DNA of 64,000 nucleotides from Desulfitobacterium dehalogenans ATCC 51507 (GTDB lineage Bacteria > Bacillota > Desulfitobacteriia > Desulfitobacteriales > Desulfitobacteriaceae), in contig NC_018017.1 of NCBI RefSeq assembly GCF_000243155.2, positions 3,286,001 to 3,350,000 on the forward strand. The letters are read 5' to 3'. Below are positions 17,612-26,725 of the stretch, piece after piece (the stretch's first letter is position 1; each line of letters begins with the position of its first letter). Both the position numbers and the translations under genes were made by a program. The notes below the pieces were generated by a model that was given only the letters and a program-made list of their open reading frames with translations, ran no database searches and was not told the origin of the DNA.

Positions 17612-18544
17612 TCACGAGAAACCCTCTCCCACCTGTCCATGACGACCTAAGAAAAAATCCCGGGCCGGCATGGGCTTCTTCCCTGCAGGCTGCACCTCAG
17701 TAATCCGGATCAACCCTTCCCCGGTCTGAACGAGCAGGCCCTGAGAGTTACATTCTATAATTTCACCCAGTTTAAAATCATATCCTTTTTCTTCTGCAGA
17801 GACGGTTGACTTCCATACTTTGACCGTTTCTCCTCTAAAGGTAGTATAGGAACCGGGCCAAGGATTCAGTCCGCGAATTTGATTATGAATAGCTTGAGCA
17901 CCGCGCGCCCAGTTGATCTTCTCGTGCTCCCGGGTGAGCAGGGAGGCATAACGTACGGGCCCCTTTTGAGGTGTTCTGGGCAATTCTCCCTTTTGGAGCT
18001 GCTCCAAAGTAGTGATTAAAAGCTGAGCGCCGGCTTGAGCCAGAGCGTCATGAAGTTCCCCGGTGGTGGTATCCTCTCCAATCGGATGCTCGGCCTTTAG
18101 GAGCATATCCCCCGTGTCCAGCCCTTCATCCATCTGCATAGTCGTAACGCCGGTCTTTTGATCTCCCTCAAGGACAGACCAATGAATGGGTGCGGCACCG
18201 CGCCAATCCGGCAAAAGGGAGGCATGGACATTGATGCAGCCGTAAAGGGGCAATTCTAAAATTTCTTTGGATAATATTTGTCCATAGGCCACCACGATGA
18301 TGACCTCCGGGGCCAGTTCCTTCAAGGATTCCAGGCCCTCGGGGCTTTTTACTTTGTGAGGCTGATAAACAGCAAGCCCCAGGCTTTGGGCGGCTACTTT
18401 AACCGGGCTGGGCTTCAGGTTCTTTCCCCGGCCGGAAGGACGATCCGGCTGGGTAAAAACTCCCACCACGTCGTGACCGTGAGCCGCCAGGGCTTGGAGG
18501 GTTGGAACGGCGAAGTCCGGCGTTCCCATGAAAACGAGTCGCAT
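17612..18544 (-). CDS. fmt: Methionyl-tRNA formyltransferase
   Basis: 310 residues. The N-terminal formyltransferase domain has MGTPDFAVPTLQAL, the formate-binding INVHASLLPDWRGAAPI near 112 and a catalytic Asp in DEGLDTGDML. The C-terminal domain binds tRNA. It formylates initiator Met-tRNA. In most Firmicutes it is directly next to def. Here 646 bases holding palindromic repeat copy B separate them. Confidence 0.96.
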   Translation of the reverse strand: MRLVFMGTPDFAVPTLQALAAHGHDVVGVFTQPDRPSGRGKNLKPSPVKVAAQSLGLAVYQPHKVKSPEGLESLKELAPEVIIVVAYGQILSKEILELPLYGCINVHASLLPDWRGAAPIHWSVLEGDQKTGVTTMQMDEGLDTGDMLLKAEHPIGEDTTTGELHDALAQAGAQLLITTLEQLQKGELPRTPQKGPVRYASLLTREHEKINWARGAQAIHNQIRGLNPWPGSYTTFRGETVKVWKSTVSAEEKGYDFKLGEIIECNSQGLLVQTGEGLIRITEVQPAGKKPMPARDFFLGRHGQVGEGFS

Positions 18545-18610
18545 AGTGATTGCTCCTAACTATGTATTGAAAGTTCGAAGGTTTTTTTAAGCTTATTATT
18601 GAAAGAGTCT

Positions 18611-18822
18611 CCAGGATTTTGCTTTACACCGTTCGCTGAATAAGCTGCGCGGACAAAACTAACGCTCAAGCTCTCCGCTCCGTCGCGTCCCCGCCCAAAT
18701 CGCTCCTGCTCAATGGGCGGTTGGAAACGTCCTGTTTCCAACTCGACTCCGCTGCGTGCTTTTCGCGAAGTTTTGTTTCCGCTCGCTTAAATTCGCTCAC
18801 TCTTGTAAGACAAAATCCTTGG
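18611..18822. repeat. Composite palindromic repeat, module 1, copy B
   Basis: A 212-bp segment bounded by AGGATTTTGCTTTAC (18613-18627) and GTAAGACAAAATCCT (18805-18819, one mismatch to the complement). The perfect inner hairpin TTGGAAAC-GTCCT-GTTTCCAA is at 18721-18741. It shares its arms and core with 4685-4982 but lacks about 90 middle bases present there. Short open frames through it have no ribosome binding site and are not conserved between the copies. Confidence 0.85.
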
Positions 18823-18939
18823 GTGGTCTTTCAAGCATCTCTTTTGGCATCTTTTCAGGATGTTTTCAGGAAGTTTTTCGAAGGCTATTTTAATAAAGGC
18901 CTGAAAAAAGACTAAAATAGTAACCCCAATGACCCGCAA

Positions 18940-19122
18940 GTGTAGCTTTACGCACAAGAGCGAACGGTTTTAGCGGAGGGGCGGTCAGGTTAACGAGGCT
19001 TTCTTAACTTAGTCGAGCCACCGGTTCACATCAGGTATTACCCAGAGGTTTGGCTCGGCTGTTAAGAAAGTGAGTTGACCAGCCCAGGAGCTATTGAGTA
19101 AGCGATGTGCGTAAAGCTACAC
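18940..19122. repeat. Composite palindromic repeat, module 2, copy B (MITE-like)
   Basis: A 183-bp imperfect palindrome with a 17-bp perfect terminal inverted repeat, GTGTAGCTTTACGCACA at 18940-18956 and its complement at 19106-19122. It matches 5190-5371 along its whole length, with the same inner pairs (GGCTTTCTTAAC / GTTAAGAAAG and CGAGCCA / TGGCTCG). GACCC flanks both ends. The region 18823-18939 between modules is A/T-richer and not shared with copy A. The element lies inside the def-fmt operon, so it is probably transcribed with it. Confidence 0.88.
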
Positions 19123-19190
19123 GACCCGAGCAAGCTTTTCATTCACTATCAGCAGCGTGAAAGGCTCCTCCAGTATCCTCCAAGGAGTAT

Positions 19191-19643
19191 TTACCTGCGA
19201 TAGGTTTTCTTCGCTTTATCAACGAAGAGTACCCCTTCCAAATGGTCGATTTCATGCTGCAGGCAGCGGGCCAAGAGCCCTTCCCCTTCAATGACCTGGA
19301 GTTCTCCCTTGCGATTGAGAGCTTCTACTTTGACTTTGGCTGCCCGGGCTACCTGACCGGTTACACCGGGGATGCTTAAGCATCCTTCATCATCAAGGTC
19401 TTCTCCCTCTTTTTCGATGATGACAGGATTGATTAATTCCATGGGGCCTTCTCCTACATCGATGACGACGACACGTTTTGAGACTCCCACTTGGGGGGCT
19501 GCCAGGCCCACCCCATTGGCATCATAGAGTGTCTCCAACATATTATCTAAAAGCTTTTCAATATTGGGTGTTATCTCTTTTACAGGAACAGCTTTCTCCC
19601 GCAACACTTCAGAACCGATTTCTACAACCTGATAAATCGCCAT
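19191..19643 (-). CDS. def: Peptide deformylase
   Basis: 150 residues with all three deformylase motifs: [10 protein letters not shown] (45-54), EGCLSIPG (88-95) and HEIDHLEG (131-138), which supply the Cys and two His metal ligands and the catalytic Glu. It removes the formyl group from nascent proteins. It lies between priA and fmt, in line with the conserved order, though the repeat element separates it from fmt. Confidence 0.97.
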   Translation of the reverse strand: MAIYQVVEIGSEVLREKAVPVKEITPNIEKLLDNMLETLYDANGVGLAAPQVGVSKRVVVIDVGEGPMELINPVIIEKEGEDLDDEGCLSIPGVTGQVARAAKVKVEALNRKGELQVIEGEGLLARCLQHEIDHLEGVLFVDKAKKTYRR

Positions 19644-19710
19644 TTCACGATTTCCCCTTTCTTCTCGCTTATCATCATTATATTACATGTCCATAGTATT
19701 CGACAGTGTC

Positions 19711-22044
19711 TTACATACTTAATGGATCCACTTCGATATTCAGTTGAATTCCCGAACTGATGGAATCTCGTGCAAAACGTTGGACACCTTCATGCAAGAA
19801 TTCACGTAATGTATCCATCGATTTTCCTTTGACCGAGACCTGCCAGCGAAAGTGATTTTTAAGGCGAGGCATCACAGCCGGAGCAGGGCCGAGAATATCT
19901 AGGGAAGTATTCCCATTTTCGTCGGATACCATTCCTAGTTTTAAACAGCTTGCTAAGCTATGAGCTCCTTTTACCACTCTTTCTTCCTTTTCATGAATAA
20001 GGGTCACCCGAATGACATGAGTAAAGGGAGGGTAATTTCTCGCCTTCCGATAGCCGATCTCTTCCCAAAAGAATCCCTTAAAATTATGCTGCGAGGCTTG
20101 AATAATCGCCCTATCTTCGGGGGCGTAGGTCTGAATTACAACCTGCCCGGGCTTTTGACTGCGGCCGGCCCGACCGGCCACTTGGGTTAGGAGCTGGAAG
20201 GTTCTCTCCCTGGCCCGAAAATCCGGCATATTCAGCATTTGATCAGCTGCCACAACTCCCACTAAAGTGACATTAGGAAAATCAAGCCCCTTGGCCATCA
20301 TTTGCGTACCCACAAGAATATCCGCCTCCTGCCGGCGGAATTTTCCCAGGATGTCCTCATAGGCATCTTTGGATCGGGTGGTATCAAAATCCAAACGGAG
20401 GATTCGTGCTGCAGGGTAAAGCCCTTTAATCTCATCTTCCACCCGCTGAGTCCCTTGCCCAAAAAAACGAATATAGCGACTGCCGCATTCGGGGCAAGTA
20501 CGGGGAGGAATCTCTTCATGATTGCAATAATGACAACGCATAATATTGCCTTGACTGTGGTAAGTCAGAGCTATATCACAGTCATGACAGCGAATCACAT
20601 AACCACATTCCCGACACACCACAAAGGTAGAGTAACCGCGGCGGTTTAAGAACAACATGCACTGTTCTCCCCGCTCCAAAGTCCTTTTTAATTTGTCCTG
20701 AAGGGCGAAGGAAAACATACTGCGATTCCCTTTAATCAATTCCTCCCGCATATCCACTACTTCTACAGGAGGAAGGGGACGTTGGTTGACCCGATTTTCC
20801 ATCACAAGCAAAGGAACTTTACCGGTCTGAGCTGCGGCATAGGCTTCCAGGGAAGGGGTAGCGCTTCCCAAGAGTACCACTCCCTGAAGTTGTTCCATCC
20901 GTTTACGGGCCACATTGCGCGCATGGTATTTGGGATTTTCCTCTTGGCGGTAAGCGCCCTCATGCTCTTCATCCAATATGATCAGGCGCAAATTAGGCAA
21001 AGGAGCAAAAACCGCTGAACGGGCCCCAATAACAACCCTGATTTTACCCTGGAGAATATCCTGCCAGGCCTTGGCCTTTTCCCCGACTTGTAATCCTGAG
21101 TGGAGTACAATTAACTGCTCTCCGAATTGCTCTTGGAAATAGCGGGCGATCTGAGAAGTTAAAGAAATCTCAGGAACCAGTAAAATGGCTGAACCACCTT
21201 TTGCCAATACTTCCCCAATCAGCCTCTGATAGACCTCTGTCTTTCCGCTGCCGGTTACCCCATGCAAAAGAAGGGTTTCATATCGCTGTTTTTCTAGTGC
21301 CCGGGTAACTTTTTCACACACTTTCGCTTGTTCCGGAGTGAGTTCCCAGCGGCAATCCGACGCTTTGTGAGCATCAAATTTGACATAGGCCTCATGAGGA
21401 GTACCGTTCATTGATTCTATATCCTCTACCCCATTAAAAACCCTCTCTTTGGAAGTAAGAGCAGTCTGAACGCTTCGGGGAACACCCGATGTAAAGCGGG
21501 ACTCCAGTTTGATCCAGCCTTGCTTGGCCAGTTGTTCTACTTGAGTCTTGGATAATCCGGAACGCTTAAGATAAGTACTTAAGGGCAAGGCCTTATTCCG
21601 CGACCGAAAGAGAACCGCTAAAGCTTGATAGGTCTCAGAATCCAGAATTTTTAAAGTCTTAACATCTTCATCCTCTTGCGAGGCAAGGGGAAGGACATAC
21701 TCTTCCACCTTACCCTTAAGAAGGGGCCAAACGGTATGAAGGCTTTGGGCGATGGAGCAGATCGTCGTCTCCGCCAGCCACAGAGCCAAATCCATAAGGT
21801 CTTCAGGCACTACATTCGTCGTGTCAACAATCCCCAAAATAGGTTTTAGGGTTGGGTTGACCATATCCTGGGGTAACTGCTCCGTTAGTCGGACCACTAC
21901 TCCTTGGACTTGACGATATTGCAAAGGCACAAGGACCCTCATCCCTCTTTTGAGAGATATCCCCTCAGGAATCTGATAGTGAAACACTTGATCGAGGCGA
22001 CGATTGGCCACATCCACAAGTACTTCTGCATAATGCACTTTCAT
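19711..22044 (-). CDS. priA: Primosomal protein N' (replication restart helicase)
   Basis: 777 residues. An N-terminal DNA-binding region (1-200) is followed by a superfamily 2 helicase with LLHGVTGSGKTEVYQ (Walker A), LDEEHEG (Walker B) and GSATPSLEA. A zinc-binding insert has eight cysteines (CRECGYVIRCHDCD, CHYC, CPECG). The C-terminal helicase lobe has GTQMMAKGLDFPNV and QVAGRAGR. It restarts stalled replication forks. It is the first gene of the leftward priA-def-(repeat)-fmt series. Confidence 0.97.
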   Translation of the reverse strand: MKVHYAEVLVDVANRRLDQVFHYQIPEGISLKRGMRVLVPLQYRQVQGVVVRLTEQLPQDMVNPTLKPILGIVDTTNVVPEDLMDLALWLAETTICSIAQSLHTVWPLLKGKVEEYVLPLASQEDEDVKTLKILDSETYQALAVLFRSRNKALPLSTYLKRSGLSKTQVEQLAKQGWIKLESRFTSGVPRSVQTALTSKERVFNGVEDIESMNGTPHEAYVKFDAHKASDCRWELTPEQAKVCEKVTRALEKQRYETLLLHGVTGSGKTEVYQRLIGEVLAKGGSAILLVPEISLTSQIARYFQEQFGEQLIVLHSGLQVGEKAKAWQDILQGKIRVVIGARSAVFAPLPNLRLIILDEEHEGAYRQEENPKYHARNVARKRMEQLQGVVLLGSATPSLEAYAAAQTGKVPLLVMENRVNQRPLPPVEVVDMREELIKGNRSMFSFALQDKLKRTLERGEQCMLFLNRRGYSTFVVCRECGYVIRCHDCDIALTYHSQGNIMRCHYCNHEEIPPRTCPECGSRYIRFFGQGTQRVEDEIKGLYPAARILRLDFDTTRSKDAYEDILGKFRRQEADILVGTQMMAKGLDFPNVTLVGVVAADQMLNMPDFRARERTFQLLTQVAGRAGRSQKPGQVVIQTYAPEDRAIIQASQHNFKGFFWEEIGYRKARNYPPFTHVIRVTLIHEKEERVVKGAHSLASCLKLGMVSDENGNTSLDILGPAPAVMPRLKNHFRWQVSVKGKSMDTLREFLHEGVQRFARDSISSGIQLNIEVDPLSM

Positions 22045-22181
22045 CGCCTCCTTAATTCTTTCTTAAGTCTTAATTTTATCATAAAAGCTGATAAATACCT
22101 AAAACCTTACTCAATGAACACAATCCAAAAAGGGATGCCGGCTTTTCCAACATCCCTCAAAATCCCAAACTATAGCTTCGT

Positions 22182-22502
22182 TCACACCACGGTAACAGCT
22201 GTTCCTGAGACGCTCACCATAAGCATGCTTCCACTTTGACCTACCACTTCATAGTCGATATCCACACCGACCACAGCGTTGGCTCCCATACGCGCAGCAT
22301 TTTGTTCCATTTCCTTTAGGGCTATTTCACGAGCATCATGAAGTTTTTCTTCATAGGCTCCTGAACGGCCGCCAATAATATCAGTGATGCTTGCAAACAC
22401 ATCCCGCACTATGTTAGCACCCATAATAGCTTCGCCCGTGACAATTCCATGATAGCTTTGAATCTTGCGACCATCAATATTAGGGGTTGTTGTGACAATC
22501 AT
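22182..22502 (-). CDS. YbjQ/UPF0145 family protein
   Basis: 106 residues covering one YbjQ (DUF74) domain: [28 protein letters not shown] at the start (given here in part), [16 protein letters not shown] in the middle and [14 protein letters not shown] near the end. Related proteins form pentamers and have been linked to metal binding, but no function is established. It has a good AGGAGG ribosome binding site. It sits alone between priA and the divergent uraA leader. Confidence 0.9.
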   Translation of the reverse strand: MIVTTTPNIDGRKIQSYHGIVTGEAIMGANIVRDVFASITDIIGGRSGAYEEKLHDAREIALKEMEQNAARMGANAVVGVDIDYEVVGQSGSMLMVSVSGTAVTVV

Positions 22503-22682
22503 AAAACCATACCTCCTAGTTTATATCAGCTCAATTAGAAATTAATTCTCTGAAAAGAAAAAGAGTCCTGCTTTTTTATGGACTAATATTCTCTTCGTTT
22601 CGCTATTTTACGTCTGTAAATTTACAGAATAGACGAAATAATAACTTAATCTTCTTTCTAAGAACATCATCCCAAAAAACTC

Positions 22683-22712
22683 TTGCCAAACTAATTTTAC
22701 TTATGCTATGCT
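22683..22712 (+). promoter_or_regulatory. Likely sigma-A promoter of uraA
   Basis: TTGCCA (22683-22688) and TATGCT (22707-22712) with an 18-base spacer, about 30 bases before the PyrR-binding hairpin. This fits the start of the attenuated uraA leader transcript. Confidence 0.5.
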
Positions 22713-22743
22713 CTAAACAAGGTAAATATTCCGTGACCTTTAA

Positions 22744-22838
22744 ATTAGTCCCGTGAGGCTAAGAAGGAAATGGCGTACCATGAACTATGTGCATGGACAC
22801 CTCTTTCTTGCTTGCGGGCAAGGAAGAGGTTTTTTGTT
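22744..22838 (+). promoter_or_regulatory. PyrR-binding RNA and attenuator upstream of uraA
   Basis: The sequence AGTCCCGTGAGGCT (about 22747-22760) matches the conserved PyrR anti-antiterminator loop, closed by TTAG / CTAA arms. It is followed by a strong terminator: stem CCTCTTTCTTGC / GCAAGGAAGAGG (22800-22811 with 22818-22829) and a run of seven T. In Bacillus-type control PyrR bound to UMP stabilises the first hairpin and lets the terminator form. Uridine nucleotides would therefore switch off the permease. No pyrR gene is in this window. Confidence 0.9.
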
Positions 22839-22861
22839 TTCAACTAAAAGGAGGATGATCC

Positions 22862-24091
22862 ATGATTAGAGAAGTTCAGATTCATGAAAGACTCTCTCTT
22901 GCCCAAACGATACCCCTCGGATTACAACATGTTTTTGCTATGTTCGGAGCCACAGTACTGGTCCCCTTCCTCACCGGATTAAGTCCGGCGATCGCACTTC
23001 TCTCCTCAGGGATTGGAACCATCGTCTTTCTTCTTTTGACCAAAAGTCAAGTCCCTGCTTATCTCGGCTCATCCTTTGCTTACATTGCCTCCTTAACTTA
23101 TTTCGTTAAGGATCAAAACAATTTAGCCGCTGCTATGGGCGGCGCCCTTACCATCGGAATTATTTATGTCCTTTTGTTTGCACTTATGAGTTACTTTGGA
23201 AGTTCCTGGGTTCATAAAATCGTTCCCCCGGTGGTCGCCGGTCCTGTCGTCGCTATTATCGGCTTAAGCTTAACCCCGGTAGCTGCTGATATGTCCGCCA
23301 ATAACTGGTATATTGCTATCTTTACTCTAGCAGTTACCGCTTTTCTGAGTATCTACGCCAAAGGTTTCTTAAAGATTATTCCGATTCTCACCGGAATCGT
23401 CGTCGGCTATATTGTCGCTGCCTTTGCCGGTTTAGTAGACTTCACCGGAGTGACGGCTTCTCTTAATGACATCATTGCCTCCCCGGTTAACTTCGACACC
23501 TGGCAGGCTCCTGCCTTAGATAAAGCCGCACTTCTTATGTTTGCTCCCCTGGCTTTTGTCACCATTATTGAAGATTTAGGTCATATGATTGTCCTGGGAA
23601 ATATCACCCATTCGGATCCCATCGAGAAGCCAGGATTCAACCGAGTCTTACTGGGTAATGGTCTTGCCACCGGAATCGCCAGCTTCTTAGGCGGCCCTCC
23701 GGTGACCACTTACGGTGAAAACATCGGTGTACTGGCGGTCACCCGTGTCTATAGCACTTTCAATATCTGGGTAGCAGCCTTTATCGCTATTATCCTGAGT
23801 TTTGTCAATCCTCTTCAGGCTTTGATTATGTCCATCCCCACAGCGGTTATGGGTGGCGTATCCCTTTATCTCTTTGGTATGATCGGAGTCACCGGTCTTC
23901 GCACCCTGATTGAAGCTCGAGTGGATTTCTCTAAGAACAAGAACTTAATTATCGCTTCTGTCATCTTTGCCGTGGGAATCGGAGTCTCCAGCCATGGTGT
24001 AGCTTATGCCACTTTAGCAGGGATTATCCTCAATCTGGTTCTCCGTGAAGAGAAGGATGAAGCGCCCGAAAATAAAAAAGAAATCGCTTAA
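22862..24091 (+). CDS. uraA: Uracil permease (NAT/NCS2 family)
   Basis: 409 residues with about 14 membrane helices. NAT markers include QHVFAMFGATVLVPFLTGL near residue 22 (given in part), FAYIASLTY, the signature GENIGVLAVTRVYS near 281 and the GALxxGI-like helix that follows. It imports uracil with protons across the cytoplasmic membrane. It stands alone behind a PyrR attenuator, which supports a pyrimidine substrate rather than xanthine. A terminator follows. Confidence 0.95.
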   Translation: MIREVQIHERLSLAQTIPLGLQHVFAMFGATVLVPFLTGLSPAIALLSSGIGTIVFLLLTKSQVPAYLGSSFAYIASLTYFVKDQNNLAAAMGGALTIGIIYVLLFALMSYFGSSWVHKIVPPVVAGPVVAIIGLSLTPVAADMSANNWYIAIFTLAVTAFLSIYAKGFLKIIPILTGIVVGYIVAAFAGLVDFTGVTASLNDIIASPVNFDTWQAPALDKAALLMFAPLAFVTIIEDLGHMIVLGNITHSDPIEKPGFNRVLLGNGLATGIASFLGGPPVTTYGENIGVLAVTRVYSTFNIWVAAFIAIILSFVNPLQALIMSIPTAVMGGVSLYLFGMIGVTGLRTLIEARVDFSKNKNLIIASVIFAVGIGVSSHGVAYATLAGIILNLVLREEKDEAPENKKEIA

Positions 24092-24117
24092 GGAATTTAC
24101 GATTAAGCACTAAGACG

Positions 24118-24149
24118 AAAGCGCGTTGGTTTGAGCCGGCGTGCTTTTT
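24118..24149 (+). terminator. Intrinsic terminator of uraA
   Basis: Stem AAAGCGCGTTGG / CCGGCGTGCTTT, with G-U pairs, around a TTTGAG loop and followed by T residues. Confidence 0.8.
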
Positions 24150-24348
24150 CTCATCTTTCAGAATTTCATGCTGCTGACGGCACCAGCAGATGATAAGAAA
24201 CTCAGGGGATTTCCTTAGCTCCTAATCAATGATATGATGGGGCTATAACTTGCTGTAAGCAACAATCCCCTATATAAGCTCCTTTTCACTAAGAATAACG
24301 AGCTTAGACTTTACCCTGTAATAATCATAGTAGAAATAGGAGGTTATC

Positions 24349-25956
24349 ATGCTTTACGATCCCTTGTATCATCCTTATCCTTCAAAGCGATCCTTAAGTT
24401 ATGCGAACCGGGGAATGGTAGCGACTTCCCAAGCACTGGCCGCTCAGGCCGGTCTGGACATCCTTAAAAAGGGCGGAAATGCCATTGATGCGGCCATTGC
24501 TACTGCTGCTTGTTTAACAGTGGTTGAGCCCACATCCAACGGCATCGGCGGCGATGCTTTTGCTCTCGTCTGGACCAAAGGCCAGCTTCATGGACTGAAT
24601 GCCAGCGGGACAGCCGCTGCTTCCCTCTCCGGTCACGATCTCATTAAAGCCGGGCATAAGGAAATGCCCCAATACGGTTGGATTCCCGTGACGGTTCCGG
24701 GAGCACCTGCGGCTTGGGCTGCCTTATCGGAACGCTTTGGCCGGCTGCCTCTGAGTGAAGTTCTCAAACCGGCCATAGATTATGCGGAGAAGGGCTATCC
24801 TGTCTCTCCTGTGCTTGGTCAGAATTGGCAAATAGTTTACGAGAAATATTCCAAAGATCTCAAGGGGGAAGAGTATGAATCCTGGTTTAAGACCTTTGCT
24901 CCCCAAGGACGTGCCCCCTTCATCGGCGAGGTGTGGCGTTCCCCTGACCATGCTCGTACTCTAGCCCAGATTGCTGAAAGTAAGGCCCAAGCCTTTTATA
25001 AGGGAGACCTAGCGGATCAGATGGTTGCCTTCTCCCAAAAATACGGCGGCTATCTCCGCAAAAGGGATCTGGAAGAGTATCAACCCCTCTGGGTGTATCC
25101 CATTAATGTAAATTACAGAGGCTATGATGTCTGGGAAATTCCCCCTAATGGTCATGGCTTAGTAGCCCTCATGGCTCTTAACATTCTTAAAGGATTTGAA
25201 TTTTCCGCTAAGGACACCCTGGACACTTATCATAAGCAGATCGAAGCCATTAAACTGGCTTATATGGATGGACGAAAATATATAGCAGATCCTCGGAGCA
25301 TGGAAGTTAAAATCAGCGATCTTCTTTCAGAAGGATATGCCATGGAACGCCGCAAGCTTATCGGCAAGACTGCCCTTCTCCCAGAGCCGGGCACCCCACC
25401 TAAAGGGGGAACAGTTTATTTAGCTACAGCCGATGATGAAGGCAACATGGTTTCCATGATTCAGAGCAATTATATGGATTTCGGATCAGGACTCGTAGTT
25501 CCCGGAACAGGCATTAGCTTGCATAATAGAGGAAATAATTTTTCTCTTGATCCACACCATGTTAATTTCTTAGAACCAGGTAAACGCCCCTATCATACGA
25601 TTATCCCCGGATTCCTCACCAAAGATGGAAAAGCAGTGGGACCCTTTGGCGTCATGGGAGGATTCATGCAACCCCAAGGACATGTACAAGTTCTTATGAA
25701 TACCATCGACTTTAATTTGAATCCCCAAGCCGCTTTAGATGCCCCACGTTTCCTTTGGGTCAAAGACCGCCATGTTCAGGTCGAGCGTTCCCTCCCCTTT
25801 CATATCGGAGATGGCCTCAGCCGTATGGGCCATGAGATCGAGTGGAGCGCGAATACCGGGCTCTTTGGACGAGGACAGATCATTTGGCGTCATGAAAACA
25901 ATGTATTATTCGGCGCCACTGAACCGCGAACTGATGGCATTGTTGCCGCTTGGTAA
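24349..25956 (+). CDS. Gamma-glutamyltransferase family protein (YwrD-like)
   Basis: 535 residues with no signal peptide, so probably cytoplasmic. It is an Ntn-hydrolase made as one chain: the large subunit has GGNAIDAAIATAACLTVVEP near 44-63 and GIGGDAF, and the candidate autoprocessing and catalytic Thr is in PKGGTVYLATADDEGN near 361. The small subunit has SGLVVPGTGISLHNR and PYHTIIPG. Family members cleave or transfer gamma-glutamyl groups, for example from glutathione; the true substrate is unknown. It has an AGGAGG ribosome binding site and a terminator right after. A short copy of its 3' part occurs at 31714-31750. Confidence 0.9.
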   Translation: MLYDPLYHPYPSKRSLSYANRGMVATSQALAAQAGLDILKKGGNAIDAAIATAACLTVVEPTSNGIGGDAFALVWTKGQLHGLNASGTAAASLSGHDLIKAGHKEMPQYGWIPVTVPGAPAAWAALSERFGRLPLSEVLKPAIDYAEKGYPVSPVLGQNWQIVYEKYSKDLKGEEYESWFKTFAPQGRAPFIGEVWRSPDHARTLAQIAESKAQAFYKGDLADQMVAFSQKYGGYLRKRDLEEYQPLWVYPINVNYRGYDVWEIPPNGHGLVALMALNILKGFEFSAKDTLDTYHKQIEAIKLAYMDGRKYIADPRSMEVKISDLLSEGYAMERRKLIGKTALLPEPGTPPKGGTVYLATADDEGNMVSMIQSNYMDFGSGLVVPGTGISLHNRGNNFSLDPHHVNFLEPGKRPYHTIIPGFLTKDGKAVGPFGVMGGFMQPQGHVQVLMNTIDFNLNPQAALDAPRFLWVKDRHVQVERSLPFHIGDGLSRMGHEIEWSANTGLFGRGQIIWRHENNVLFGATEPRTDGIVAAW

Positions 25957-25967
25957 GTCTAAGATAG

Positions 25968-25993
25968 AAAGCACGGGTACACCGTGCTTTTTT
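25968..25993 (+). terminator. Intrinsic terminator of the gamma-glutamyltransferase gene
   Basis: Perfect 9-bp stem AAAGCACGG / CCGTGCTTT with loop GTACA, followed by more T. It marks the left edge of the G+C-rich block. Confidence 0.9.
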
Positions 25994-26062
25994 GCGTCTT
26001 TGCGTGATGTCACTCTTATTTATAGAAAAATACCTATGGCAACATATCCAGGTTAGTGATTC

Positions 26063-26725
26063 TTATCGACCGGCCTTCCATGCCTGCAGCCAATCCATAA
26101 CCCGTCCTTTTGCCTGTGGATTGGCGGCCTTCACCGCCTGGAGCCATGCCAGATCCTCCGGCGTATCCAAATCCCGCCGGACCGGCCCCAATCCTACACG
26201 TAAGCCGTGCGCAGCGCAGCAGGCCATAGCGTCGGTCAGAACGCTGCCGGTGCCGTACCGCTGCCCCTGGAAGACGGGGCGGAAGGGCGTGTGCATCCCC
26301 ACCAGCCAGTACCCTCCATCGGTTGAGGGACAAAATACAATATCGTTTTCCCCCAGCATTCGGCCCGCTTTTTCCACGTCCTCAGCGTCGAGGAGGGGCA
26401 GATCGGAGCCCAGAAGCAGGCAATTTTTATAACCGAGGGCCAGTACAGTGTCCAGGGCATTGTACATCCGTTCTCCCAAATCCGCCCCGTCCTGAGGATA
26501 CAGGTGCGCCTTCTCCGGCAGTCCATCCAGTAGCCCAACCGGCCCCTCATCCGAGTAAAAGATGAAAAGTTCCCGGTCCAGGGTGGAAAGGGTATGGGCC
26601 GTGTCCAGGGTCATGGCCTTCTGCAGGGCGGCACATTCCGCTCCGCTTAAAAAGGGCATCAGCCTGGTCTTCACCCTGCCCGGCACGGTAATCCTTGTAA
26701 ACAAAATCAGCGCACCTTTACTCAT
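26063..26725 (-). CDS. TIGR04282-type arsenosugar biosynthesis glycosyltransferase (DUF2064)
   Basis: 220 residues with the DUF2064 nucleotidyl/glycosyltransferase-like fold: LILFTRITVPGRVKTRL at the start, GADLGERMYNAL near 80, LLLGSDLPLLDAEDVEKA near 101 and FCPSTDGGYWLVG near 130. This family occurs beside ArsS and a GT2 enzyme in arsenosugar-type clusters. It is the last gene of the G+C-rich block and overlaps the GT2 gene by 8 bases. Its biochemical activity has not been shown to my knowledge; sugar or nucleotide transfer is inferred. Confidence 0.88.
   Translation of the reverse strand: MSKGALILFTRITVPGRVKTRLMPFLSGAECAALQKAMTLDTAHTLSTLDRELFIFYSDEGPVGLLDGLPEKAHLYPQDGADLGERMYNALDTVLALGYKNCLLLGSDLPLLDAEDVEKAGRMLGENDIVFCPSTDGGYWLVGMHTPFRPVFQGQRYGTGSVLTDAMACCAAHGLRVGLGPVRRDLDTPEDLAWLQAVKAANPQAKGRVMDWLQAWKAGR

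Noticed and set aside
18556-18915. Short open frames on both strands through palindromic repeat copy B
   Set aside because: Same reasons; they differ between the two copies and have no start signals.
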